The notes beneath the pieces were generated by a model. The model was not told the DNA's origin, ran no database searches, and worked only from the letters and a program-made list of their open reading frames with translations. Of a DNA stretch of 63,960 nucleotides, positions 25,992 to 35,872 are shown piece after piece. The stretch is from Treponema sp. GTDB taxonomy: Bacteria; Spirochaetota; Spirochaetia; Treponematales; Treponemataceae. Numbering within the stretch: position 1 is the stretch's first letter; every line of letters starts with the position of its first letter. The stretch is from assembly GCA_016293645.1 (NCBI GenBank), contig JAEDDW010000004.1:1-63960 (forward strand), written 5' to 3'. Made by a program: the position numbers and the translations under genes.

Positions 25992-28724
25992 CTACAGCCC
26001 ACGCTTTTCCTTTACGTCAGGATGGTCCACATAGAACTGATCCTGTTCTTTTCTCAGTTCCTGCCGTTTCTCTATAAGTTCTCTGTTGATGAGAGCAATC
26101 TGCTGGTAGAGTTCCATGAAAGGTATTGGTTCGTTATGACTGGAAATTGTTTCCGATTTTGTAAAGTGCTTGCTGTCGTGGCGCCATTTGTCTTCATCGG
26201 CAGCAGTCCATCCGGATATTTCAGGTTTAGCAAGTGTCCTGGTTTTTACAACTTCCATGATCTCATACCACTTTCTTGCGGAAAACTCTTCTATAGCCTG
26301 GCGCAGCTTTTTGTCACTTACGGGAGCTTTTACTGTGATTTTCTGGCCCCTTGTAATTTCAACTGCCGGGTTTGCTTCTTTGAAAGCTTTGTATATGTCA
26401 CTTGCAAAGAAACCTTCTTCAATTCTGCTGTCAAGGAATCTGTATGTGTACATGGATCCCCAAAGACCTGTGGTAAGGGATTCTCTTTTGCGCAGGTTTG
26501 TGACAGGGAAAATGAATGCCTCTGTTATCTGAAGGTTTTCAGGCAATACTGCATTCATGGCTTTTATGAATTCATCAGTTGAGATTTCATCGTATAAAAG
26601 ACAGCTGGCAGTTTCTTCCATAGACGGAACTCCAAGGGTCATGGCGGTCGCAAATTCCAGCCTTGGCAGTGGATTGAATCCGCTGGTGAAAACAAAACGC
26701 AGTCCGGACCTTAAAATAGCCTTATGGAAGATCTCTACCTGTGAAAGATATGCTGTAAATTCACCACCATTTTTGCGCTGGAAATTGAACAGAACACGGT
26801 ACATGACTTCAATATTGCATTCAGGTACAGTTTCTGGCACCATAATTGTCTTATTTTGTAGACTACTTGAGATTGATTCTATCTTTTCAGGAGTGTAAAC
26901 CTGGACATTTTCCTTTGTGTTGCATATTCCGCATTTGTGGTCGCAGTTGCTGGAACATTTTGGTGTAAGGATACTGCTTGCAGATTTGTCCCATTCTTTT
27001 TTATAGAATGCTGGTGCCGGGCCAAGACTTACGCCGTTCCATGGAAGTTCTTCTTCAAAAGACCACTTCCTGTAGATATAGCCCATGACATCATATTCTG
27101 CTTCAGCAAATGCTTCTTTCCATTTGTCGGTGTTGTTCCTAAGGTAATCATCCCAAGCATCAAAACGGACGCCCTTTGTATAGGCATTGTAAATTACCTT
27201 GCCTGCACGAGAATCACCGCGGCTTAGAAGACCTTCAAGCACAGTTGCATCGAAGTTATGACGGCCTATCTTGAATTTCCCTCTTGGAAGATTCTGATAA
27301 ATATAGTCGATTTTCTTCTTTGCTTCTTCCGGCGTTATCTGAGTCATTCTTTCATAAGCTGTATGAGGCTTTGGAATGAAAACTCCTACATTTACGTTGC
27401 ATTGTATTTTTGTACGGGCCTGAAGTGGAAGAAGAAAATCAACAATCGCCCTTTCTTCCGTACCTTCACTGCCAGGCTCAAGTTTTGTTTCTGAAAAATA
27501 ATCCCCCAATGGGAGTCCGATCATGAAATAGAACTTCGCACTGCTCCATCCTCTCTGCTTGGCTTCCCTTACGATGGATTCAAGGTGCTGTGCATATACT
27601 TCCTTGTTAAGACTCAGCTGCCACATTTCTTCCGGAGTTTCCACAGCAAAAGTAAGTCCGCTCTTACGAACGGTAGATAGTTTTTCAAGAATATCCAGCG
27701 ACATGCTGTTGACTTTCAGGGATGGAAGCTGGAAAGAAACGTTAAGGCCTTTATATCTTTCATTCAGCAGATCAAGGAGGTCTCCTACATCTGGAAAATC
27801 CGCACTGCTCAAGGAATTCAGGCTGACTTCGCGGTAACCTGCATCAAAAACAAGATGGTCGATTTCATCTATGATGAGTTTCAGATTCTTTACTCTTGTT
27901 GGCCTGTAATAAATTCCGGCATGACAGAATCGGCATCCGTTTGGACAACCGCGCATGATTTCAATGACACCATGATCCTGGACTGGTTTGCTTGTCGGTA
28001 ATGGAAACCATGACGGGATGGACGGAACAAGACCAAAATTATTCTGAACTGCCCTTCTTGCAGTTTTCTTATTTTCACCTGTACATTTACGCCTGGTCCA
28101 GATGAAAGATTTTGTTTCCATGTGTTCAATCAACTGGGAACGGGATGCACCTTTTCTTTTCATGGAAGCAAGCTCTTCTACCAGATTGAACAAGGCTGGC
28201 TCTGCTTCTCCGATTATGAATGCGTCAAAGAAATCTGAAAATGGAGCAGGATTTGTAACTCCGCATCCACCGCATATTACGATAGGATCCTTTTCTGTTC
28301 TTCTTTCGGCAAAGGCATTGATCTTGCCATCTTCAAGCATGGCGATGACTTCTGTAATTCCAAGTTCATAACCTATTGAAAAACCAATCATGTCCGTCTG
28401 ACATAAAGGCATTCCTGTTTCGAGTGTGTAAAGAGGAACGTCCTTGTCTTTCAGAAGCTGTTCAAAATCGGGAGCCGGAGCAAAAACACGCTCACATCTG
28501 ACACCATCAAGACGGTTGAGTCCGTTGTAGATGATCCTGACTGCAAGGTTTGACATGGCGATCTCATACATGTCAGGAAATGCAACAGCAAAGTTGAACA
28601 TGTTTTCGGTATCTTCATGTTTCTTGACTGTAATTCCAAATTCTCCGCCAACATAGCGAGACGGAACCTGCACGGAATTTAATAGAGGTCCAAAAACTTC
28701 AAGTGGTTTGACAAGATTTTTCAT
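25992..28724 (-). CDS. B12-binding radical SAM protein fused to DUF2344 (TIGR03960/TIGR03936)
   Basis: The 910-residue protein begins with a B12-binding-like region (GEFGITVKK, GFSIGYELGITEVIAML, IVICGGCGVTNPAPFSDFFDAFIIGEAE) and then the radical SAM cluster motif CPNGCRFC (CxxxCxxC) near residue 260. A C-terminal unit from about residue 650 (YRVLFNFQRKNGGEFTAYLSQVEIFHKAILRSG) is the DUF2344 domain, often a separate gene. A cysteine-rich stretch CSSNCDHKCGIC lies between them. In many bacteria this pair lies after mreBCD-rodA and before ribonuclease G; here it is last in the mre-rod operon, three bases after rodA. Its reaction is unknown. Confidence 0.85.
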   Translation of the reverse strand: MKNLVKPLEVFGPLLNSVQVPSRYVGGEFGITVKKHEDTENMFNFAVAFPDMYEIAMSNLAVRIIYNGLNRLDGVRCERVFAPAPDFEQLLKDKDVPLYTLETGMPLCQTDMIGFSIGYELGITEVIAMLEDGKINAFAERRTEKDPIVICGGCGVTNPAPFSDFFDAFIIGEAEPALFNLVEELASMKRKGASRSQLIEHMETKSFIWTRRKCTGENKKTARRAVQNNFGLVPSIPSWFPLPTSKPVQDHGVIEIMRGCPNGCRFCHAGIYYRPTRVKNLKLIIDEIDHLVFDAGYREVSLNSLSSADFPDVGDLLDLLNERYKGLNVSFQLPSLKVNSMSLDILEKLSTVRKSGLTFAVETPEEMWQLSLNKEVYAQHLESIVREAKQRGWSSAKFYFMIGLPLGDYFSETKLEPGSEGTEERAIVDFLLPLQARTKIQCNVNVGVFIPKPHTAYERMTQITPEEAKKKIDYIYQNLPRGKFKIGRHNFDATVLEGLLSRGDSRAGKVIYNAYTKGVRFDAWDDYLRNNTDKWKEAFAEAEYDVMGYIYRKWSFEEELPWNGVSLGPAPAFYKKEWDKSASSILTPKCSSNCDHKCGICNTKENVQVYTPEKIESISSSLQNKTIMVPETVPECNIEVMYRVLFNFQRKNGGEFTAYLSQVEIFHKAILRSGLRFVFTSGFNPLPRLEFATAMTLGVPSMEETASCLLYDEISTDEFIKAMNAVLPENLQITEAFIFPVTNLRKRESLTTGLWGSMYTYRFLDSRIEEGFFASDIYKAFKEANPAVEITRGQKITVKAPVSDKKLRQAIEEFSARKWYEIMEVVKTRTLAKPEISGWTAADEDKWRHDSKHFTKSETISSHNEPIPFMELYQQIALINRELIEKRQELRKEQDQFYVDHPDVKEKRGL

Positions 28725-28727
28725 AAA

Positions 28728-30047
28728 CTAAAAGGTCGATTTGAAATCAAGACGGCGGCTGTTGATGCTCATTATGAGACCAAGGGCTATCATATTTGTA
28801 ATCAAGGCGGAACCTCCATAAGACATAAAAGGAAGAGGTATACCGGTAATAGGCATGATACCCATGACCATGCCGACATTTACGATAAAATGGAAAAAGA
28901 ACATTCCAAGAATTCCAGAGGCAATATAACAGCTGTAATTGTTTGTCGTCTGCTTTATGACATAAAGAATTCTCAACAGAATGCAGAGAAAAGCAGCGTA
29001 CATGAATATACCACCGACAAATCCCATTTCTTCAGAAAAAATGCTGAAGATGAAGTCTGTGGATTGCTGAGGAAGAAATCGAAGATGGCTCTGACTGCCC
29101 TGAAGGAATCCTCGTCCTAAAAGACCACCTGCACCTATGGCTGTCTGTGACTGGATGATGTTCCAGCCGCTTCCTTTTGGATCGCTGTAAGGGTCTATGA
29201 AAACGATGAGTCGTGCAATCTGATATGGCTTTAAAACCTTTCCGGCTCCGACAGAGGCAAACAGCGAAGTTGATAGAATGCCGAAAAAATAAGTGATCCA
29301 ATAATAGTATTTCTTTTTGAAAAATAAATTTCCAAGAACACCAATGGTCGTGATGCCAAGGAAAGCAACGGAAACAAGCATTCTGAGCTTAAGGTTTGTA
29401 AGTATGTGAATTGCCGGGACACTTTCATGAAGAATTTCAGTTTCCCATACAGGCAGAACTGTGAAAGTAATCGTGAACATACCTGTAAGAAAAACAATCA
29501 TAAGATATCTGACTGGAATATTTGCCATGAAGCACATGAAAAGAAATATAGGAATGAATACACTGGCCGTACCAAGGTCAGGCTGAAGAAGTATTATTCC
29601 TACTGGAAAAACCATGATACAAAGACTGTGGATGAATCTTTTTCTAGGTTCTTCATTCATTGAATTTTCAAGATATTTTGCAAGAAACAGGATGAATGAT
29701 ATCTTTGTCAATTCAGATGGCTGAATTCCGAAGTCTCCGATTCCAATCCAGCTGCGTGCACCATTGACAAGACGTCCAAAAAATCTTGTGTATATGAGTA
29801 CAGCAAGCATGAATGCAAAAAAATGGAATGAGTACTTGTTCAGTCTTCTGTAATCAAAAAGCGCAACAAGAACAAGTAATACTAACCCTACTCCAAGCCA
29901 GATGATCTGCTTGATGTATTCATTGGAAACATTGATTCCGTCGGAATTGAACCCTGATGAATAAATGAAGGCGATACCAATACCTGTAAGAAACAGGATG
30001 CAAAGAAGAAGCAGGTAATCAAGGCTTGTGAAAATTTTGAGTCTCAT
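28728..30047 (-). CDS. rodA: Rod-shape peptidoglycan glycosyltransferase RodA
   Basis: This SEDS-family protein of 439 residues with about ten membrane segments polymerises lipid II with PBP2 along the side wall. Motifs are RSWIGIGDFGIQPSELTKI, LQPDLGTASVF, GSGWNIIQSQTAIGAGGLLGRGFLQGSQSHLRFLPQQSTDFIF and MPITGIPLPFMSYGGSALITN, all typical of SEDS proteins. It is longer than E. coli RodA (370), mainly from extra loop sequence in the middle. It overlaps mrdA by four bases, as expected for a partner pair. Confidence 0.93.
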   Translation of the reverse strand: MRLKIFTSLDYLLLLCILFLTGIGIAFIYSSGFNSDGINVSNEYIKQIIWLGVGLVLLVLVALFDYRRLNKYSFHFFAFMLAVLIYTRFFGRLVNGARSWIGIGDFGIQPSELTKISFILFLAKYLENSMNEEPRKRFIHSLCIMVFPVGIILLQPDLGTASVFIPIFLFMCFMANIPVRYLMIVFLTGMFTITFTVLPVWETEILHESVPAIHILTNLKLRMLVSVAFLGITTIGVLGNLFFKKKYYYWITYFFGILSTSLFASVGAGKVLKPYQIARLIVFIDPYSDPKGSGWNIIQSQTAIGAGGLLGRGFLQGSQSHLRFLPQQSTDFIFSIFSEEMGFVGGIFMYAAFLCILLRILYVIKQTTNNYSCYIASGILGMFFFHFIVNVGMVMGIMPITGIPLPFMSYGGSALITNMIALGLIMSINSRRLDFKSTF

Positions 30048-31963
30048 TCTCTTCGTCCTCCCTGTGCATTCTGCTGGTTCAGCAGATATCTGAATTTCAA
30101 AGCATCCACAGACTCATCAAAGGTCTGGTCATTTATGATTCCCTGGATGATTATGTTGGTTGCGTAAGGAGCCCACCACTCCCATTTGTTTACTGCCTCG
30201 ACAAGAACTACAACAACGTACTGGTCTTCAGGAGGGGCGTCATAAGGAGCATAGGCTGCCATCCAGGAATGCCAGTGGTCTTTTCCATAACCATTGACTT
30301 CGGCTGTACCTGTCTTTCCTGCAATCTGTACTGTTGTATTGTGCATCGGATAAACGGCAGTTCCGTCTGAAATTGTATATCTAAGGGCCCTCTGGACCTC
30401 TTTCCAGACTTCCGGATCAACTGTTGATTCATGGAGGACTTCCGGCTTGACTTCCCTTATGACTTCATTGTTCTTGGAAGGATCCCTGACTTCCTTCAGG
30501 AGATGCGGCCTGTAGATCTTTCCGCTGTTGCATACCATGGCCATCATGTTGGCTACATGAAGAGGTGTCACAAGAGTATATCCCTGTCCGATGGAAATGT
30601 TCATTGTATCTCCACCAAGCCATTTTTCACGATACTTTCTCCATTTCCACTGGGCCGTAGGAACAGTTCCCTTTGTCTGGGCAGGCAGATCAATTTCAAG
30701 ACTCTGTCCAAAACCAAATTCCTGCGCATATGAAGAAATACGGTCAACACCAAGATAATCAGTACCAAGTACCCAGAAGTAAACGTCACAGCTCTGTGCC
30801 AATGCGTTTTTCAAGTCAAGCCAGCCGTGTCCAGGGACACCAACGTGACATCTGAAAACACGGTCACCGTATGTGATTCTTCCGGGACATTCGATCTTCT
30901 TGTCTGAAGGAAAAAGTTTTTCAGAAAGAATAGCTGTAGACATGATTGTCTTGAAGGTTGATGCTGGAGGATATTCCGCATTCACAACTCTGTTGAGCAT
31001 TGGCTTGTTTTTATCACTTGCAAGCATTGCATATTGAACTGAAGAATCATCAGTTGAGAAAACATTGGCATCAAAATAAGGATATGATACCATGGCGATG
31101 ACTTCTCCTGATGCAGGTTTCAAAACTACAGCCGCACCGATTCTTTCCCCAAGTGCCTTTTCTGCGAGACGCTGAATTCTGTTGTCAATTGTAAGGATGA
31201 GGTTTTTTCCGCTTTTAGGAGGCGTGACCACAGGAGTATCGTTGAGGATCCTGCCGTGTACATCGACGGTACGGCTTATGGAACCAGGTTCGCCTTTGAG
31301 AAGGCTGTCATACTGGCGTTCGATTCCAGTCTTGCCTACTACGGAATTTGCTTCATATCCACTATTGAACATGAGGTTCAATTCCTCACTGGTAATATTT
31401 CCGACATATCCAAGTACATGGCAGATTGAACCAGTTTCAACGTAGTTTCGCACAGGCTTATTTCTCCATGATACGCCTGGTAAATCAGTGAGGTTCTCAG
31501 CGATATTGGAAATGACATCAAACGGAACATTTGTTTTTATTTCAATTGGAGAGAAACTGTTTCTCTTTTTTTTGGGAATCTTCTTGTCAATTGTGAGTTT
31601 TGAAATTCCAAGATATTCCGAAAGTTTTGTGATGACAGTGTCAAAATGATCAGACGGAATTTCACCAGGCCTTATATCGACAGCAAAAGAATCCGTGTTG
31701 ATGACCATAGGAAGCTGGGCATTTCTGTCAAAGATTTCACCTCTCTGCGGAGATATTGTAGTAATTGTTCTTGAAATTCTGACTGACTGCTTGCGGTAAT
31801 CGTCTCCATTGATGATCTGGAGTGTGAACAACCTCAATGCATATAGACCGAACGTAACAACTATGAGAAGCCCTAAAAAAGCAATCTTGTAGTTTTTCCT
31901 GATGGAGTTGTCGGTATGCCTTACATCTTCAAAAGCTGTATTAATTCGGCGGTGGTCAATCAT
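30044..31963 (-). CDS. mrdA: Penicillin-binding protein 2 (class B transpeptidase)
   Basis: The 639-residue cell-wall transpeptidase has one N-terminal membrane segment (residues 27-46), a dimerisation/pedestal domain, and the transpeptidase domain. Active-site motifs are STFK (Ser335-Lys338), SCD (391-393, in place of SxN) and KTG (550-552). Conserved PQRGEIFDRN near residue 72 is also present. It acts with RodA encoded immediately downstream. It begins directly after the mreD stop codon, within the mreBCD-mrdA-rodA operon. Confidence 0.94.
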   Translation of the reverse strand: MIDHRRINTAFEDVRHTDNSIRKNYKIAFLGLLIVVTFGLYALRLFTLQIINGDDYRKQSVRISRTITTISPQRGEIFDRNAQLPMVINTDSFAVDIRPGEIPSDHFDTVITKLSEYLGISKLTIDKKIPKKKRNSFSPIEIKTNVPFDVISNIAENLTDLPGVSWRNKPVRNYVETGSICHVLGYVGNITSEELNLMFNSGYEANSVVGKTGIERQYDSLLKGEPGSISRTVDVHGRILNDTPVVTPPKSGKNLILTIDNRIQRLAEKALGERIGAAVVLKPASGEVIAMVSYPYFDANVFSTDDSSVQYAMLASDKNKPMLNRVVNAEYPPASTFKTIMSTAILSEKLFPSDKKIECPGRITYGDRVFRCHVGVPGHGWLDLKNALAQSCDVYFWVLGTDYLGVDRISSYAQEFGFGQSLEIDLPAQTKGTVPTAQWKWRKYREKWLGGDTMNISIGQGYTLVTPLHVANMMAMVCNSGKIYRPHLLKEVRDPSKNNEVIREVKPEVLHESTVDPEVWKEVQRALRYTISDGTAVYPMHNTTVQIAGKTGTAEVNGYGKDHWHSWMAAYAPYDAPPEDQYVVVVLVEAVNKWEWWAPYATNIIIQGIINDQTFDESVDALKFRYLLNQQNAQGGRRE

Positions 31964-32473
31964 TTATTGCACATTCTCCGGTTTGAGGATTACCGAGTTC
32001 TTGAAAACCCTGAGGAATCTGAAGATGAAAGGAGCCAGGAAAGCATTTGCCAAAAGCTCAAACAAAAAATCAAAAGAGAAAATTTTATAAGAAACATCCA
32101 CAGACGGAAAAAGAAGATAGATGATCTGAATTATGAAAACTTTTATGGCCGTTACGATGAGGGCCAGTAAAAACGGAACAAAAAAACCTTCCGTGTTGAG
32201 GATCTTGCAGAAATTGCCACCGAGATAGCCGATTATGGCACGAACCATGCAATTAAAACCAAATGGACATGCATTTAAAAAATCCATGAGAAGACCGGAC
32301 ACAAATCCCGTACTCTCGCCAAGAATCTTTCCGTTGTTCAATGAGAAAAAAAGAACGCACAGAAGCGACAGGTCAGGAATGGCTGGCAAAAAAGTGATAT
32401 TTGACAAAATTGCAGACTCAAAGACTGAAACACCCATAAGAATAAGAATGCTTGAAAGAAAAGATCGTATCAT
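31964..32473 (-). CDS. mreD: Rod shape-determining protein MreD
   Basis: This 169-residue integral membrane protein with five or six hydrophobic segments belongs to the elongasome. The MreD-like signatures are LPAIPDLSLLCVLFFSLNNGK, GFVSGLLMDFLNACPFGFNCMVRAIIGYLGG and a C-terminal hydrophobic segment. The ATG at 32473 is chosen because GGAG lies about 9 nt upstream; the longest frame starts 23 codons earlier but overlaps mreC. It lies 4 bp after mreC and abuts mrdA. Confidence 0.85.
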   Translation of the reverse strand: MIRSFLSSILILMGVSVFESAILSNITFLPAIPDLSLLCVLFFSLNNGKILGESTGFVSGLLMDFLNACPFGFNCMVRAIIGYLGGNFCKILNTEGFFVPFLLALIVTAIKVFIIQIIYLLFPSVDVSYKIFSFDFLFELLANAFLAPFIFRFLRVFKNSVILKPENVQ

Positions 32474-32477
32474 TGTT

Positions 32478-33353
32478 TTATTCTCCACTGATGGCAGGTC
32501 TGTCGTTGGAATGCTTCCTGTCAACAACAAGAACATTTTCAAGTCTCATGAAGTCAATGACCGGATCAATCTCAATGCTCAATGATGAGTCATAGTCCAG
32601 GACGGTAATCTTTGAGATTCTTCCGATTGGAATATCTTTCATGTAATTGTCGTTCTCTCCGCTGGTAACGATAAGGTCACCATGGTTGAAATCATCAAGA
32701 ACCCTTTTTCGTATATAATTCAACATGAGGGGTGAATCATAAGAACCGGAACCAGAAACAATACCGATGTCCCTTGTGTTCTGGATACGGGCGGAAATGT
32801 TGCACTTGGAATCATAGACAGGCATGACAAGACTTGTGCTTACTCCAACCGTAACAACTTTTCCGACAACGCCGATGTTGCCGTTCTGAATGGCAATTAC
32901 CGGCATTCCCTTCTTGATTCCGCTTCTTGAGCCCTTGTTGATTGTGATTCCTGAATATAGATTGTCAGGATTTCTACCGATTATCTGCGATGATATGTTT
33001 TTGTATTCAAGGTCGGTCGCAAACTGAAGCTGTTCCCTAAGCCTTTCATTTTCCTTTCTGATTTCCGTGTTGTTTCTCTGCATGTACTCATAATCCTTGA
33101 GTTTTTCAGTAAGTTCACGATATTCCTTCTGAAGGACGGCAATGTCGTGTATGGACGAGAAGAACTTCCTGCAGTAGCTGAAAACTGTGAACACACCTTC
33201 CTGCACAGAAGAAACAACAGTAAATCCGACTGTATTGAAATTCACGATAAAACTACCGCTGGAAAAAGCCAGCATTGTTCCGCTGAAGAGAATCATGAAT
33301 GAGAGTAATATTTCAGCAGTTTTTATTTTGATGGATTTCTTTAGATTTACCAT
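32478..33353 (-). CDS. mreC: Rod shape-determining protein MreC
   Basis: The 291-residue bitopic protein has an N-terminal membrane segment (AEILLSFMILFSGTMLAFS), a coiled coil (YRELTEKLKDYEYMQRNNTEIRKENERLREQL, here cited by its position near residues 75-110) and the periplasmic beta domains with IIGRNPDNLYSGITINKGSRSGI-type sequence. It bridges MreB/MreD and PBP2. It starts 16 bp after the mreB stop. Confidence 0.9.
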   Translation of the reverse strand: MVNLKKSIKIKTAEILLSFMILFSGTMLAFSSGSFIVNFNTVGFTVVSSVQEGVFTVFSYCRKFFSSIHDIAVLQKEYRELTEKLKDYEYMQRNNTEIRKENERLREQLQFATDLEYKNISSQIIGRNPDNLYSGITINKGSRSGIKKGMPVIAIQNGNIGVVGKVVTVGVSTSLVMPVYDSKCNISARIQNTRDIGIVSGSGSYDSPLMLNYIRKRVLDDFNHGDLIVTSGENDNYMKDIPIGRISKITVLDYDSSLSIEIDPVIDFMRLENVLVVDRKHSNDRPAISGE

Positions 33354-33369
33354 GAATCAATTTCCAGTT

Positions 33370-34422
33370 TTAATCATTAAGATTTTCGTATACGGAACGG
33401 CTGGATGACATTTCCCTGAAGAGTTCAAATGCCTCACCTGCTCCCTTTGCAACACTTTCAAGTGGCTTTTCAACAAGAAGAACAGGAACGCCTGTCTTGT
33501 CCTTGATGAGATCCTTAAGACCCTTGAGCATCGAGCCGCCACCTGCCATGACGATACCGCGTTCAATGATATCCGCTGCAAGTTCTGGAGGAGTAACCTG
33601 GAATACTCTCTTGATTTCATCAACGATCTTGTTGACTGGTTCCTTGAGGGCTTCTCTAACTTCAACTGAATCAACCTCAAGTCTGCGTGGGAGACCTGTG
33701 ATTGCATCGTTACCTTTGATTTCCACTTTACGGATCTTGTCGCCATCGACATTTTTTTCTGCCATGGCATTTCCGATCTCAATCTTGAGTTTTTCAGCTG
33801 TCTGCTGGCCGATTACAAGGTTGTGTTCAGATCTGATGTATTTGATGATTGATTCGTCAAATGCGTTTCCACCAATACGGATGGAACTTGTCACTACCAT
33901 ACCGCCAAGAGAAATGACAGAGACTTCAGTAGTTCCGCCTCCAATGTCACAAACCATGTGTCCTGCAGGTTCATAGATAGGGATCTCTGCACCGATAGCT
34001 GCAGCAAGGCTTTCTTCAATAAGTTTGACTTCCTTTGCTCCAGCTTTCAAAGCAGCTGCCATAACAGCATCCTGCTGAACCTGAGTGATGCAAGAAGGAA
34101 TTCCAATTTTCATACGGATCGATTTGAAAAGGTGATGCTTTGGAATTACTTTGCGAATGAAATATTTAAGCATTTTTTCTGTTGAATCACTGTCAGAAAT
34201 TACACCATCCGCAAGAGGTCTAATGGCTTCAATATCTCCTGGAGTTCTCCAAAGCATGCTTTTTGCTTCCTTGCCGACTGCAACAACACGTCCTGTACCT
34301 TTTTCAACGGCAACTACAGAAGGTTCATCAACAACAATTCCCTGACCACGAACATAGATCAATGTATTGCATGTTCCAAGATCGATACCGATATCAGTTG
34401 TAAAACTATCGAAAAAACCCAT
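33370..34422 (-). CDS. mreB: Rod shape-determining actin homologue MreB
   Basis: The 350-residue actin-fold ATPase directs side-wall synthesis. Phosphate-1 motif GIDLGTCNTLIYVRG (near residue 12), VCDIGGGTTEVSVISLGG (phosphate-2) and VMAGGGSMLKGL (adenosine) are all clear. Length and motifs are standard. GGAGG lies 8 nt before the ATG. It is first of the mreB-mreC-mreD-mrdA-rodA operon; the 72-bp AT-rich gap upstream may hold its promoter, but I could not assign boxes with confidence. Confidence 0.96.
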   Translation of the reverse strand: MGFFDSFTTDIGIDLGTCNTLIYVRGQGIVVDEPSVVAVEKGTGRVVAVGKEAKSMLWRTPGDIEAIRPLADGVISDSDSTEKMLKYFIRKVIPKHHLFKSIRMKIGIPSCITQVQQDAVMAAALKAGAKEVKLIEESLAAAIGAEIPIYEPAGHMVCDIGGGTTEVSVISLGGMVVTSSIRIGGNAFDESIIKYIRSEHNLVIGQQTAEKLKIEIGNAMAEKNVDGDKIRKVEIKGNDAITGLPRRLEVDSVEVREALKEPVNKIVDEIKRVFQVTPPELAADIIERGIVMAGGGSMLKGLKDLIKDKTGVPVLLVEKPLESVAKGAGEAFELFREMSSSRSVYENLND

Positions 34423-34494
34423 ATTAATCCTCCAACGAATAATTTTTAATTTTCATATATTTGAATGATCAAAAACAATTTAAGCATTCAATTA

Positions 34495-35451
34495 TTAAGC
34501 CATTTTTTTCAGAGCACCAGGGTGGTTGAACTGAATTTTCAGGCATTTTCTCCATTCTGCACGGGCCTTGATGTTGTCTCCTCTCAGTTCATGAACAAGA
34601 CCAAGACCATAATGAGCATCAGCTGAATTTTCATCCTTCTGAAGTATATAATTGTATTCGGCTTCTGCATCATCATAGTTTTTTTCATTTATGTAAATCT
34701 GCCCCAAAAGAATGTGGCTTTTGTTCAGCAGATCTTCATTTTCACTTGTTTCAAAAACACGTACAAGATACTGCTTTGCAACTGAATGTTGCTCATTGTT
34801 GCAGTATTGTTTAGCAATATTGAAAAGCAAAGTGTCAGATTCTCTCACCAGCAAGGCTTCTGTAAAAGCCGCGATGCTGTTGTCCGTATCACCCAGGGAA
34901 GCATAGCTCAAACCAAGCAGCAGTGGTATGTCGTCAGAAACATATCCTGCATCTACAGCAAGGTTGAGGTACTTGACAACCAGATCTGAATAATAATGGT
35001 AGTTTGAAAGTTTTCCCTTGTAAAAATAGGCTCTTCCAAGCATATAGTTTATCTGCGGAAGAACATCTTCCCTGCAGTTTCGTTTTGCTGTCCTAAGACT
35101 GAAAATTGCTTCATCCAGAAGCTGCTGTGACTTCATGTTGTCTGTCTCTGATTCTGCAAGCATGAAAGAACTGTAACCATGAAATGCGAGGGCTGTATTA
35201 TGATAAGGTTTGTTTTCTAGAATCTGGAGAGATGTCTCGTAGACGGAACTGTATCCTTCCGCCGTATGAAGATCCCAATTCTTGTAGAGTGATGAGACGG
35301 AATCAAGATTCAACACCTTGTCCCTGAAAACCTTGACAAGGAAAAAAGAGAGAATAGAAATTGCAATTAATCCTGACAAAGAAGCAATTACCCAAAAAAC
35401 GACAACACGTTTTTTATGATAATAAAGCTCAAGTCCATATCTCCCTTTCAT
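34495..35451 (-). CDS. TPR-repeat membrane protein
   Basis: The 318-residue protein has an N-terminal membrane segment (VVVFWVIASLSGLIAISILSFFLV) and about five to six tetratricopeptide repeats to the C-terminus (for example LLGQIYINEKNYDDAEAEYNYILQ, cited by its sequence near residue 255, and SADAHYGLGLVHELRGDNIKA). It is likely a scaffold; the position between RNase P RNA and mreB, and the matching place in T. pallidum as I recall it, suggest an envelope or cell-shape role. The start at 35451 is used because GGGTGGA is nearby and the longer frame runs into the RNase P RNA gene. Confidence 0.75.
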   Translation of the reverse strand: MKGRYGLELYYHKKRVVVFWVIASLSGLIAISILSFFLVKVFRDKVLNLDSVSSLYKNWDLHTAEGYSSVYETSLQILENKPYHNTALAFHGYSSFMLAESETDNMKSQQLLDEAIFSLRTAKRNCREDVLPQINYMLGRAYFYKGKLSNYHYYSDLVVKYLNLAVDAGYVSDDIPLLLGLSYASLGDTDNSIAAFTEALLVRESDTLLFNIAKQYCNNEQHSVAKQYLVRVFETSENEDLLNKSHILLGQIYINEKNYDDAEAEYNYILQKDENSADAHYGLGLVHELRGDNIKARAEWRKCLKIQFNHPGALKKMA

Positions 35452-35481
35452 TAAATCCACCCAATTATATTTGAAAAGGCT

Positions 35482-35865
35482 AAGGATATGGTAAGCCGGG
35501 TTCTGGCACATTCATATAGAATGCGTGATCATCTATCCGCAATACCTGTCACCAGGTATCTCCAGCAACCTACCCGCAGTATAAGGCCGGAAACCAAACT
35601 GCTGTCCGATTTTGCTCCAGATGAGGTTTACTTATGCCGTTCTGTTGCCAGAAACGCGGTAGGCTCTTACCCTGCCTTTTCACCCTTACCTGGTCTCCCA
35701 GGCGGTTATTTTCTGTAGCACTTTCTGTCAGTCAAGGGGTTATACAAAAAAATGCAACTTCCCTTTACTGCCCGGTTATTACCCGGCATCTTTTCCGGTG
35801 GAGCCCGGACTTTACCTCATCGGCTCAGAGTATCATCACCCTGACCGACGCGATCACATATCCTT
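35482..35865 (-). ncRNA. rnpB: RNase P RNA (class A)
   Basis: The minus strand contains the conserved P4-region sequence GAGGTAAAGTCCGGGCTCC near the 5' end, and the 3' end reads AGAACCCGGCTTACC. The terminal arms AAGGATATG (minus 35865-35857) and CATATCCTT (35490-35482) form P1. Length is about 384 nt. It is the catalytic subunit that matures tRNA 5' ends. It starts only 7 nt after the stop codon of the zinc-ribbon coiled-coil gene, and no promoter was evident between them. Confidence 0.93.
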
Positions 35866-35872
35866 AATTTTT

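Noticed and set aside
35452..35511. N-terminal extension of the TPR membrane protein
   Set aside because: Part of it lies inside RNase P RNA and the ATG at 35451 fits better.
35500..35870. Plus-strand short frames over 35488-35867
   Set aside because: They translate the complement of RNase P RNA.
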